From positions 1 to 15,874 of the forward strand of contig CAKMQH010000292.1 in assembly GCA_927911515.1 (NCBI GenBank): a stretch of DNA of 15,874 nt, given 5' to 3'. Position 1 is the first letter of the stretch. Every line of letters begins with the position of its first letter. This stretch comes from an uncultured Neisseria sp. Lineage in GTDB: Bacteria > Pseudomonadota > Gammaproteobacteria > Burkholderiales > Neisseriaceae. The translations under genes were made by a program, and so were the position numbers. Positions 6,126 through 12,635 of the stretch are shown here, piece after piece. The notes under the pieces are model-generated. The model was not told the DNA's origin and ran no database searches. It saw nothing but the letters and a program-made list of their open reading frames with translations.

Positions 6126-7130
6126 ATGAGCATCAAAGTAGCGATTAACGGTTTCGGCCGCATCGGCCGTCTGGCATTGCGTCAAATTGAAAAAGCCGAA
6201 GGTATCGAAGTCGTCGCCGTTAACGACCTGACCCCTGCCGAAATGTTGCTGCACCTTTTCAAATACGACAGCACCCAAGGCCGATTCCAAGGTACTGCCG
6301 AATTGAAAGACGATGCCATCGTGGTGAACGGCAAAGAAATCAAAGTCTTCGCCAATCCGAATCCTGAAGAATTGCCTTGGGGCGAATTGGGCGTGGACGT
6401 CGTCCTCGAGTGTACCGGCTTCTTTACCAGCAAAACCAAAGCCGAAGCCCACATCCGCGCTGGTGCGCGCAAAGTCGTTATTTCCGCCCCCGGCGGCAAT
6501 GACGTGAAAACCGTCGTATATGGCGTGAACCAAGACATTTTGGACGGCAGCGAAACCGTTATCTCCGCCGCTTCTTGTACGACTAACTGTCTGGCCCCTA
6601 TGGCTGCTGTATTGCAAAAAGAATTCGGTATTGTTGAAGGCCTGATGACCACCATCCACGCTTATACCGGCGACCAAAACACCCTTGACGCGCCACACCG
6701 TAAAGGCGACTTCCGCCGTGCCCGTGCCGCTGCCTTGAATATCGTACCGAACAGCACCGGTGCCGCTAAAGCCATCGGCTTGGTTATCCCTGAATTGAAC
6801 GGCAAACTTGATGGTTCTGCCCAACGCGTTCCTGTTGCTACCGGCTCTTTGACCGAACTGGTTTCTATTCTCGAACGCCCTGTTACTAAAGAAGAAATCA
6901 ATGCAGCCATGAAAGCTGCCGCCAACGATGCTTTAGGCTACACTGAAGATCAAATCGTTTCTTCCGACGTCATTGGTATTGAATACGGCTCACTTTTCGA
7001 TGCGACTCAAACCCGCGTGATGACAGTTGGCGACAAACAATTGGTGAAAACTGTTGCTTGGTACGACAATGAAATGTCTTACACTTGCCAACTCGTCCGC
7101 ACTTTGGAATACTTCGCAGGTAAAATTTAA
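6126..7130 (+). CDS. gapA: Glyceraldehyde-3-phosphate dehydrogenase, type I
   Basis: This enzyme oxidises and phosphorylates glyceraldehyde 3-phosphate to 1,3-bisphosphoglycerate with NAD+. The 334-residue protein has the Rossmann motif INGFGRIGR at 7-15, Asp34 (VNDLT) at the end of the second strand, typical of NAD rather than NADP use, the active-site block SAASCTTNC with nucleophile Cys151, His178 (IHAYTGDQ) and the C-terminal WYDNEMSYTCQLV. Length is normal and the frame intact. The start has AAAGGAG 6 nt upstream. Codons lean to C at third positions, as in highly expressed genes. Neisseria carry more than one gap paralogue; assignment to one of them is not settled from sequence alone. 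A strong terminator follows, so it looks monocistronic. Confidence 0.96.
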   Translation: MSIKVAINGFGRIGRLALRQIEKAEGIEVVAVNDLTPAEMLLHLFKYDSTQGRFQGTAELKDDAIVVNGKEIKVFANPNPEELPWGELGVDVVLECTGFFTSKTKAEAHIRAGARKVVISAPGGNDVKTVVYGVNQDILDGSETVISAASCTTNCLAPMAAVLQKEFGIVEGLMTTIHAYTGDQNTLDAPHRKGDFRRARAAALNIVPNSTGAAKAIGLVIPELNGKLDGSAQRVPVATGSLTELVSILERPVTKEEINAAMKAAANDALGYTEDQIVSSDVIGIEYGSLFDATQTRVMTVGDKQLVKTVAWYDNEMSYTCQLVRTLEYFAGKI

Positions 7131-7156
7131 AGGATTTCGGATTGGGTAAACCAGTC

Positions 7157-7165
7157 TGTGGATAA
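7157..7165 (-). other. Perfect DnaA box between gapA and its terminator
   Basis: TGTGGATAA (TTATCCACA on the minus strand) sits 27 bp after the gapA stop. Confidence 0.5.
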
Positions 7166-7172
7166 GTAAGAG

Positions 7173-7218
7173 AAAAGGTCGTCTGAAAACCATATATTAG
7201 GTTTTCAGACGACCTTTT
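7173..7218 (+). terminator. gapA terminator from a perfect DUS pair
   Basis: AGGTCGTCTGAA (7176-7187) and TTCAGACGACCT (7204-7215) form the stem AAAAGGTCGTCTGAAAAC / GTTTTCAGACGACCTTTT, about 18 bp, ending in a T run. It lies 43 bp after the gapA stop. Confidence 0.9.
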
Positions 7219-7279
7219 AATTAGTGTACAAACATTTAAGCATTGGTAATTACGGGATATAGAATTAAAAATTATGAAA

Positions 7280-7308
7280 TTGTTCTTTTTTTGGATGACG
7301 TATATAAT
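7280..7308 (+). promoter_or_regulatory. Putative sigma-70 promoter of the low-GC orphan gene
   Basis: TTGTTC (7280-7285), a 17-bp spacer and TATAAT (7303-7308) are arranged like a sigma-70 promoter about 52 bp before the ATG at 7361. The -10 is perfect; the -35 matches TTGACA only in its first half. Confidence 0.5.
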
Positions 7309-7360
7309 ATAAGTAATAGTCACTAAGGCTATTTTATTAATTTTTTAAAGGATTAGAAAT

Positions 7361-7735
7361 ATGAATGAAACTGAAAGATTTCAATTTGAAATTTTAAAAC
7401 GATTTGCTATTACAGGCAGTATTAAATCTTTAGATAAATGGTTTCTCGAAATTGATTTTGATCATGAAAAAGCAAATCAATTATTTAGTATCTTAGATGA
7501 ATTTTCTAAAAAACTTGATTTTTCACATGGTGAATTTGAGCAACGTATGAACCAGGAGTTTGGCTGGGGATATCAAACTGTTAAACCATTAATTGTGAGT
7601 TTGTACGAAGATGCAAGGTATCCTGAAGTTGTTTTCCAATTTCTCAAAGATATGCATAGGGTTGGAGGAAATGGTGCATTTCCAATTGAGTATAAACGGA
7701 TTGCAGAGGAGCTTGGAATATTGAATAGAACATAA
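7361..7735 (+). CDS. Hypothetical 124-residue protein, low-GC orphan
   Basis: I do not recognise this family. The protein starts MNETERFQFEILKRFAITGS, is charged and probably all-helical, and has no signal peptide, membrane segment or cysteine. A central FGWGYQTVKPLIVSLYEDARYPEVVFQFL stretch and the end FPIEYKRIAEELGIL are the most distinctive parts. The start has AAAGGA about 8-9 nt upstream and a promoter-like TATAAT. The gene is bracketed by its own terminators. GC is about 31% in three sampled lines (56 of 180 bases), far below the neighbouring housekeeping genes, and codons are A/T-ending, suggesting recent acquisition. Small acidic orphans of this kind in Neisseria are sometimes immunity proteins of Maf or CDI toxins, but no toxin gene is next to it, so that is speculation. 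Confidence 0.7.
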   Translation: MNETERFQFEILKRFAITGSIKSLDKWFLEIDFDHEKANQLFSILDEFSKKLDFSHGEFEQRMNQEFGWGYQTVKPLIVSLYEDARYPEVVFQFLKDMHRVGGNGAFPIEYKRIAEELGILNRT

Positions 7736-7766
7736 TAATTTAGTTTATTACTCATAAGTAAGAAAT

Positions 7767-7836
7767 AAGGTCGTCTGAAAACTTTGAGATTTAAGTTTTA
7801 GAGAAACTCGTGCACACTTGTTTTCAGACGACCTTG
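7767..7836 (+). terminator. DUS-pair terminator after the orphan gene
   Basis: Perfect DUS copies at 7768-7779 and 7823-7834 form a 16-bp stem (AAGGTCGTCTGAAAAC with GTTTTCAGACGACCTT) around a long 37-nt loop, followed by GTTTTT. Confidence 0.75.
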
Positions 7837-7850
7837 TTTTTACCCGCAAT

Positions 7851-8113
7851 CCACCCCCTCTTCCGTCTGGCGGGAGAGGGTTTAAGAGAGGGTGACTCTA
7901 CGGGCTGGACAAATTTGCTTAAACCCATAAAACCACCCCCATCCTAACCTTCCCCCGCCGTACGGGGAAGGGATAAGTTGCTGTTGCGGCAACGAGTAGC
8001 GTGGGCTTTGCCCACGATATGAATGTCCAAATGAATGGCTATTCGACTGTTGTCTGATTTGGATTATTGGATGATGGATTTCGTGGGCGAAGCCCACACT
8101 ACGGGTTCGGTTT
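7851..8113. repeat. Palindrome-rich repeat block, possibly a MITE-like element
   Basis: This gene-free stretch holds a series of hairpins. CCCTCTTCCG/CGGGAGAGGG (7856-7880) has one mismatch and CCTTCCCC/GGGGAAGG (7948-7971) is perfect. A pair of 22-bp inverted copies lies at 7996-8017 and 8081-8102 with 20 of 22 positions identical. Each copy is itself a hairpin: GTGGGCTTTGCCCAC (8001-8015) and GTGGGCGAAGCCCAC (8083-8097). The 85-107 bp unit bounded by these inverted copies has the shape of a non-autonomous mobile or RNA-hairpin element. I cannot name it. No ORF inside looks real. Confidence 0.6.
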
Positions 8114-8152
8114 ATCTCAAGTGTTAATTGGATAAGACCCACATCGATTGAT

Positions 8153-8202
8153 AAAAAGGTCGTCTGAAAACCCAAATCTTAGGATTTTCAGAGACCTTTT
8201 TT
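8153..8202. terminator. Terminator downstream of trmO
   Basis: AAAAAGGTCGTCTGAAAA (8153-8170, perfect DUS at 8157-8168) pairs with TTTTCAGAGACCTTTTTT (8185-8202), whose DUS has lost one base (TTCAGAGACCT). Read on the minus strand it ends in CCTTTTT about 20 bp past the trmO stop. It could also stop plus-strand readthrough. Confidence 0.8.
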
Positions 8203-8223
8203 AATGAAATCAATCACTAAATT

Positions 8224-8913
8224 TCAAACAACGCTTATTCCAACAACCGTCGCGCGGTTTTCTTCGATTTGAAACCTGACTTCATAATCCTCAATATTCA
8301 TGACGTAAATCCGTTCGGGAATATTCTGATACGCGGGGCGCGGATCTTGGGCAATGCTTTGACTAATGAGGTTTTTGGTGCTTTCAGATAAATTTTCCGA
8401 GCCTATGTTTTCCAGCCATACGACTTCAAGCTCTTCGGGTTTGCCGCTGACGAAGCCGGATGATGCGTCGGGTTTGGATTCGACAAAGGGGATGTAAGGC
8501 TTGATGTCGACAATCGGTGTGCCGTCCAGCAGGTCTGCGCCGCTGCAATAAAGGCGGACGGGTTTGCCAGTTTCGATACGGTCGAGCTTTAACAGCGACA
8601 GTCCGAGGTGATTGGGGCGGTGGGGGCTGCGGGTGGCGAATACGCCCATTTTTTTGTTTGCCGCCGAGCCTCGGCGGACGCACCATTGCGCCCAACCTTC
8701 ATCCAATACGCCGTGGAAAATAAAACTTATCCACACATAGTCGAAATCTTCCAAGCCCCGAACGCTGTCTGCGGTAAATTCGGGATTCAGCTCGATGCAG
8801 ACTTCTGCAGCAGGGACCAAACCGGGCTGGCGGGCGACGCCGAATTTCTGTTTGTAGGGCGAGCGGGCGGTGGCGATGGGGACGATGGTGTAAGTCATGA
8901 GGATTGTGGACAA
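8224..8913 (-). CDS. trmO: tRNA (t6A37) N6-methyltransferase TrmO (TsaA/YaeB family), with a compensated double frameshift
   Basis: TrmO uses S-adenosylmethionine to methylate t6A at position 37 of certain tRNAs. The 229-residue frame has the family's hallmark blocks: early TIVPIATARSPYKQKFGVARQPGL, then DFDYVWISFIFH, GVFATRSPHRPNHLGLSLLKL and DLLDGTPIVDIKPY. A YaeB-type C-terminal extension follows. Between WAQW and NKKMG the frame reads CVRRGSAA, whereas an adjacent frame of the same DNA reads VRPPRLGG, the conserved cofactor-binding motif. One missing C at 8683-8684 and one extra T at 8657-8659 explain this. The two indels cancel, so the ORF stays open but the motif is destroyed as written. 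No strong Shine-Dalgarno is seen before the start at 8913. It shares the t6A pathway with tsaC at the right of the window. Confidence 0.9.
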   Translation of the reverse strand: MSTILMTYTIVPIATARSPYKQKFGVARQPGLVPAAEVCIELNPEFTADSVRGLEDFDYVWISFIFHGVLDEGWAQWCVRRGSAANKKMGVFATRSPHRPNHLGLSLLKLDRIETGKPVRLYCSGADLLDGTPIVDIKPYIPFVESKPDASSGFVSGKPEELEVVWLENIGSENLSESTKNLISQSIAQDPRPAYQNIPERIYVMNIEDYEVRFQIEENRATVVGISVV

Positions 8914-8971
8914 GTTTTTTGGAAAAACGTTATCTTATCACAGTCGGTTTTACCGCTTTTGGGCAGTAATT

Positions 8972-8980
8972 TGTTATAAT
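8972..8980 (+). promoter_or_regulatory. Extended -10 promoter for pncA
   Basis: TGTTATAAT is a TGn extended -10 with a perfect TATAAT (8975-8980), 33 bp before the pncA ATG. No good -35 is present, as expected for this class. Confidence 0.6.
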
Positions 8981-9012
8981 ACAGGGCATTTTAATCGCTT
9001 TGAAATGATGAG

Positions 9013-9648
9013 ATGATTGTTTCCATTGATGTTGATGCACAAAAAACTTTTACGCCTTTGTGTCCTGACGAGCTGCCTGTGAACGAGGGGCATTTGATTG
9101 TCGAAGAGTTGAATGCCCAAGCCGCTTTGGCGGATTTGCGCGTGATGACGAAAGATGCGCATCATGCGGCAGCGAAATGGGTTGTGGATAACCCTGTTGA
9201 TATGTTGAAGCCGACAGGTTTGCCTGATGCGGATTTGACTTGGGTGGCTCATGCGATGGTCGGTACGCGCGGCTATGAATTGTTGGACGGGCTGCCTTCT
9301 GCTAAAGAATACGATTATTGCGTTTGGAAAGGCGTTGATCCTGAATTGCATCCTTATGGCGCGTGTTTTCATGATATTGAGGAAAAACTGAGCACAGGGC
9401 TGATTGAATGGCTGCGTTGTCAAAATACGGATACGGTCATTGTCGGCGGCTTAGCTACGGATTATTGTGTGAAAACAACGGTTTTGCAGTTGATTAAAGG
9501 CGGCAGTTGGCAGGTTATCGTCAATGAAGCGGCTTGTCGGGGCATCGCGCCGGACACCATTAAAACGGCATGGCAGGAAATGCGTTCTGCCGGTGCGATC
9601 ATCTTTAAAAACGCCGACGAAATTAAAAAATATATTAATAATCAATAA
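9013..9648 (+). CDS. pncA: Nicotinamidase (PncA), isochorismatase-like hydrolase
   Basis: The 211-residue protein belongs to the cysteine-hydrolase (isochorismatase/nicotinamidase) superfamily. Nicotinamidase converts nicotinamide to nicotinate for NAD salvage. The catalytic triad is visible as Asp8 (SIDVDAQKTF), Lys106 (VWKGVDPELHPYGACF) and Cys152 (GLATDYCVKTT). DAHH after VMTK supplies the metal-binding Asp/His pair typical of nicotinamidases, and the cis-peptide segment GLATDYCV is standard. Length matches PncA. The upstream site is weak (ATGAG just before the ATG). It is divergent from trmO and 36 bp upstream of waaC, with no terminator between, so co-transcription with waaC is likely. 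The isochorismatase superfamily is broad, but the triad plus DAHH makes nicotinamidase the best call. Confidence 0.9.
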   Translation: MIVSIDVDAQKTFTPLCPDELPVNEGHLIVEELNAQAALADLRVMTKDAHHAAAKWVVDNPVDMLKPTGLPDADLTWVAHAMVGTRGYELLDGLPSAKEYDYCVWKGVDPELHPYGACFHDIEEKLSTGLIEWLRCQNTDTVIVGGLATDYCVKTTVLQLIKGGSWQVIVNEAACRGIAPDTIKTAWQEMRSAGAIIFKNADEIKKYINNQ

Positions 9649-9656
9649 TTTATAAT

Positions 9657-9672
9657 TGTTTCACGTGAAACC
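9657..9672. other. parS-like centromere site 1 (15 of 16 to the consensus)
   Basis: TGTTTCACGTGAAACC differs from the widely conserved ParB-binding parS consensus TGTTTCACGTGAAACA only in the last base. It lies in the 36-bp gap between pncA and waaC, 12 bp before the waaC ATG, in place of any clear Shine-Dalgarno. ParB-parS systems segregate chromosomes, and their sites cluster near the replication origin. Confidence 0.8.
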
Positions 9673-9684
9673 CCCTTACTGAAT

Positions 9685-10665
9685 ATGAAAATTTTGCTTG
9701 TCCGCTTGTCCAGTATGGGCGATTTAATTCACACTTTGCCCGCAATTGAAGATTTAGCGCGACAATGCCCTGATGTGGAACTCCATTGGTTGTGTGAAGC
9801 CGGATTTGCGGATATTGCGCGCCTGCATCCGTTTGTGAAAAAAATCCATGTGATGAAATGGCGGCAATGGCGCAAACATCTTTTTCAGGCTGAAACTTGG
9901 CAGGAAATAGGTCGTCTGAAACAGACCTTGCGGCAGGAAGCATTTAATTTTGTATTGGACAGTCAAGGTCTGATTAAAAGCGCGTGTTTCGCCAAAATGG
10001 CAAAATCCCCTATTTATGGTTTGGATAAAAATAGCGCGCGCGAGGGGTTGGCCGCGTTGGCGTATGCGAAAACATACGCCGTACCGAAAGGGAAAAATGC
10101 CGTTTGGCGCAACCGTGAGCTGTTCGCTCAAGTATTTGGATATGCAATGCCGGAAACGCAGGTATTCGGCTTGACCGTTCCCGAAGCAGGTCGTCTGAAA
10201 AATTTAGAGCAGCCGTATTATGCGGCTTTGCACGCGACCAGCCGGGACAGTAAGTTATGGCCTGTGGAAAACTGGCAGGCGTTGCTGCAAAAACTGAATG
10301 AAGAACAACAATGCAATGTTTACCTGCCGTGGGGAAATGAAACTGAAAAAACGCGTGCCGAACAAATTGCAGACGGACTGCCTTTTGCCATCGTGTGCGA
10401 CAAAATGAATTTATTGCAGGCGGCGTATCTGCTGAAACATGCGGTCGGAATTGTCGGCGTGGATACCGGTTTGCTGCATTTGGCAAATGCTTTGGAAAAA
10501 CCTGTGGTCGGTATTTATACCGATACCGATCCGATTAAAACAGGCGTTCAAGTTTCGGCTGTTGCAAAAAATTTGGGCAATATCGGGCAGATTCCGACTG
10601 CGGATTTGGTTTATCAAACGTTGATGAATTGTGTGGCTGCTGATGAAGGCTCAAAGGTCGTCTGA
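9685..10665 (+). CDS. waaC: Lipooligosaccharide heptosyltransferase I (WaaC/RfaC)
   Basis: WaaC adds the first L-glycero-D-manno-heptose from ADP-heptose to Kdo in the LOS inner core at the cytoplasmic face of the inner membrane. The 326-residue protein is a GT9-family (GT-B fold) enzyme. The N-terminal KILLVRLSSMGDLIHTLPAI contains the catalytic Asp13. ALHATSRDSKLWPVENWQAL is the phosphate-contact region, and GVDTGLLHLANALEKPVVGIYTDTDP is the C-terminal nucleotide-sugar motif. Length fits RfaC. The start at 9685 lacks a clear ribosome-binding site because a parS-like site occupies the leader. Two perfect DUS copies lie inside the gene (9909, 10188) and a third overlaps the stop codon. If lpxC were truly dead, this enzyme would have no lipid A-Kdo acceptor. 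Confidence 0.94.
   Translation: MKILLVRLSSMGDLIHTLPAIEDLARQCPDVELHWLCEAGFADIARLHPFVKKIHVMKWRQWRKHLFQAETWQEIGRLKQTLRQEAFNFVLDSQGLIKSACFAKMAKSPIYGLDKNSAREGLAALAYAKTYAVPKGKNAVWRNRELFAQVFGYAMPETQVFGLTVPEAGRLKNLEQPYYAALHATSRDSKLWPVENWQALLQKLNEEQQCNVYLPWGNETEKTRAEQIADGLPFAIVCDKMNLLQAAYLLKHAVGIVGVDTGLLHLANALEKPVVGIYTDTDPIKTGVQVSAVAKNLGNIGQIPTADLVYQTLMNCVAADEGSKVV
9909..9920 (+). other. DNA uptake sequence inside waaC
   Basis: A perfect AGGTCGTCTGAA, read through in frame as IGRLKQ. Confidence 0.9.
10188..10199 (+). other. DNA uptake sequence inside waaC, second copy
   Basis: A perfect AGGTCGTCTGAA, read in frame as AGRLKN. It is the same reading phase as the copy at 9909, giving the tripeptide GRLK in both places. 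Confidence 0.9.
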
Positions 10666-10666
10666 A
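10655..10666 (+). other. DNA uptake sequence overlapping the waaC stop codon
   Basis: A perfect AGGTCGTCTGAA whose TGA (10663-10665) is the waaC stop. Confidence 0.9.
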
Positions 10667-10878
10667 ACTGATATAGCGCCTGATATTTTCCAGTTTGTTG
10701 AGTGTAGGAATGTATATCCTTCAGCCTGAGTAAATGCTTTAAAAATGGTATAATCGGCAAGTATTATCCGAAAGATTTCTGAATGAATTCGTTTTTAAGG
10801 AAAACGGATTTGATTTTATAGAGAAGAAGGTTTGGTTTCGCTGGATGGTGAAAGCAACGTTCTTTTTAGGAGAATTCA
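10666..10878 (+). promoter_or_regulatory. etfBA leader and promoter region
   Basis: The gap holds an extended -10, TGGTATAAT (10746-10754), the best promoter candidate, about 125 bp before the etfB start. No consensus -35 is visible. The long leader contains a short inverted repeat CGTTTTTAAGGAAAACG near 10790-10806. No gene is seen. Confidence 0.5.
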
Positions 10879-11628
10879 ATGAAAGCACTGGTCGCAGTAA
10901 AGCGCGTAGTGGACTACAACGTCAAAGTTCGTGTAAAAGCCGATGGTTCGGATGTGGATATTGGCAATGTCAAAATGTCGATGAACCCGTTTGATGAAAT
11001 CGCTGTGGAAGAAGCCGTCCGTTTGAAAGAGGCCGGAAAAGTAAGCGAAATCGTAGCGGTTTCTTTGGGCGAGAAAAAATGCGAAGAAACGTTGCGTACA
11101 GCTTTGGCGATGGGTGCCGACCGTGCCATTCATGTTGAAACCGATGCAAAATTGGAGCCGCTGGCAGTTGCCAAGCTATTGAAAGCTGTTGCGGACAAAG
11201 AAAATCCGCAAATTTTCTTTTTGGGCAAACAAGCGATCGATGATGATGCCAACCAAGTGGCGCAAATGCTGGCAGCTTTGCTGAATGCGGCGCAAGGTAC
11301 GTTCGCGTCCAAAGTACAAATTGAAGGCGACGAAGTGCAGATTGTGCGCGAAATCGATGGCGGCGAAGAAACCATAGCATTGAAATTGCCTGCGGTTATT
11401 AGTGCAGATCTGCGTTTGAACGAGCCGCGCTTTGTCAAACTCCCCAATATTATGGCGGCAAAGAAAAAACCTTTGGAAAAACTGGCTCCTGCCGATTTGG
11501 TTGTCGATATTTCACCTCGTCTGAAAACGGTGAAATTCGCCGCACCTAAAGCGCGTCAGGCAGGCGTAAAAGTGGCAAGCGTTGCCGAATTGGTTGAAAA
11601 ATTGAAAAACGAAGCCAAAGTGATTTGA
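10879..11628 (+). CDS. etfB: Electron transfer flavoprotein, beta subunit (EtfB)
   Basis: EtfB pairs with EtfA to carry electrons from FAD-dependent dehydrogenases to ETF-ubiquinone oxidoreductase. The 249-residue protein begins MKALVAVKRVVDYNVKVRV and contains MNPFDEIAVEEAVRLKE and the nucleotide-binding FFLGKQAIDDDANQVAQMLA. The family signature VREIDGGEETIALKLPAVISADLRLNEPR follows, and the C-terminal arm embraces EtfA. Length matches the family. AGGAG lies 7 nt before the ATG. The etfA ribosome-binding site overlaps the etfB stop, so the two are a tight operon. No truncation. Confidence 0.96.
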   Translation: MKALVAVKRVVDYNVKVRVKADGSDVDIGNVKMSMNPFDEIAVEEAVRLKEAGKVSEIVAVSLGEKKCEETLRTALAMGADRAIHVETDAKLEPLAVAKLLKAVADKENPQIFFLGKQAIDDDANQVAQMLAALLNAAQGTFASKVQIEGDEVQIVREIDGGEETIALKLPAVISADLRLNEPRFVKLPNIMAAKKKPLEKLAPADLVVDISPRLKTVKFAAPKARQAGVKVASVAELVEKLKNEAKVI

Positions 11629-11638
11629 GGAGACTGAA

Positions 11639-12574
11639 ATGAGCGTATTGATTATTGCCGAACACGACAACAAACAGTTGAATCCTGCCACTTTGCATGC
11701 TGTTACAGCTGCCACCAAACTGGGCAAAGTCGATTTATTGGTTGCCGGAAGCGGTGCATCTACCGTAGTGGAATCCGCAAAGCAAGTAGCGGATGTGGAA
11801 AAAGTTTTGGTTGCGGATGCTGCCCATTATGCCGAAGGTTTGGCTGAAGAACTGGCTCCGTTGGTTGTCAAATTGGCAGCGGATTACCGCTATGTTGCGG
11901 CAACGGCAACCACATTTGGTAAAAACCTTTTGCCTCGCGTAGCGGCCTTATTAGACGTACCGCAAATTTCTGATTTGACCGACATTGTGGATAACACGAC
12001 TTTTGTGCGCCCTATTTACGCAGGGAACGCATTTGAAACCGTGCAAGCCGATTCAGAAAAATTGGTGCTGACCGTCCGTGCGACGGCTTTTGACGCAGCA
12101 TCGGCGCAAGGTGGGAATGCTGAAGTAATCAATGTTGAAGCAACCCCTGCTCAAAACCTGAGTCGTTTTGTGAACCGCCAGCTTTCCCACTCCGATCGTC
12201 CTGAATTGACTCAGGCAAAAGTCATTGTTTCAGGTGGCCGCGCGTTGGGAAGTGCGGAAAAATTCAATGAAGTGCTGACACCGTTGGCAGATGTTTTAGG
12301 TGCGGCAATCGGTGCATCCCGTGCAGCAGTTGATGCCGAATATGCGCCGAATGATGTGCAAGTCGGACAAACCGGCAAAGTGGTTGCGCCTCAGCTCTAT
12401 TTTGCAATCGGTATTTCAGGTGCAATTCAACACGTTGCCGGTATGCAAGACAGCAAAGTGATTGTTGCAATCAATAAAGATGCTGATGCGCCGATTTTCA
12501 ATGTAGCCGATTATGGATTGGTTGGCGATTTATTCGAAATCGTTCCGCAATTAACAGAAGCATTGAAAAATTGA
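11639..12574 (+). CDS. etfA: Electron transfer flavoprotein, alpha subunit (EtfA)
   Basis: The 311-residue partner of EtfB holds the FAD. The N-terminal half starts MSVLIIAEHDNKQLNPATL. The C-terminal FAD domain begins with KVIVSGGRALGS and contains the signature QLYFAIGISGAIQHVAGMQDSKVIVAINKDADAPIFNVADYGLVGDLFEIVP. Length is normal. The ATG lies 10 bp after the etfB stop with GGAG at a suitable distance, so translation is probably coupled. A perfect DnaA-box sequence falls inside the gene at 11986-11994. A parS-like site begins at the base after the stop codon. Confidence 0.96.
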   Translation: MSVLIIAEHDNKQLNPATLHAVTAATKLGKVDLLVAGSGASTVVESAKQVADVEKVLVADAAHYAEGLAEELAPLVVKLAADYRYVAATATTFGKNLLPRVAALLDVPQISDLTDIVDNTTFVRPIYAGNAFETVQADSEKLVLTVRATAFDAASAQGGNAEVINVEATPAQNLSRFVNRQLSHSDRPELTQAKVIVSGGRALGSAEKFNEVLTPLADVLGAAIGASRAAVDAEYAPNDVQVGQTGKVVAPQLYFAIGISGAIQHVAGMQDSKVIVAINKDADAPIFNVADYGLVGDLFEIVPQLTEALKN

Positions 12575-12590
12575 TGTTTCACGTGAACTT
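12575..12590. other. parS-like site 2 (13 of 16), directly after etfA
   Basis: TGTTTCACGTGAACTT matches the first 13 bases of the parS consensus and keeps the CACGTG core, but loses the last three. It lies 2.9 kb from the better site at 9657. A weaker ParB target is plausible. Confidence 0.5.
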
Positions 12591-12624
12591 TCAGACGACC
12601 TTGTTATTAATGAGGTCGTCTGAA
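12590..12624. repeat. Inverted DUS pair between etfA and the yigZ-family gene
   Basis: TTCAGACGACCT (12590-12601) and AGGTCGTCTGAA (12613-12624) are perfect, in tail-to-tail order with an 11-nt loop. The stem has no trailing T tract on the plus strand (CTGAAAAC), so termination would be weak. It ends 11 bp before the next start codon and could fold over that start in a read-through transcript. Confidence 0.7.
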
Positions 12625-12635
12625 AACATTTCAGC

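Noticed and set aside
6084..6824. A 246-codon minus-strand open frame
   Set aside because: Antisense shadow of gapA with no domain and no ribosome-binding site.
7882..8175. A 97-codon minus-strand ORF
   Set aside because: It spans the palindromic repeat block and a DUS arm; the peptide is a translation of hairpins.
11512..11526. A DUS-like CTCGTCTGAAAA in etfB
   Set aside because: It differs from the DUS in two of twelve bases and is explained by ordinary coding sequence.
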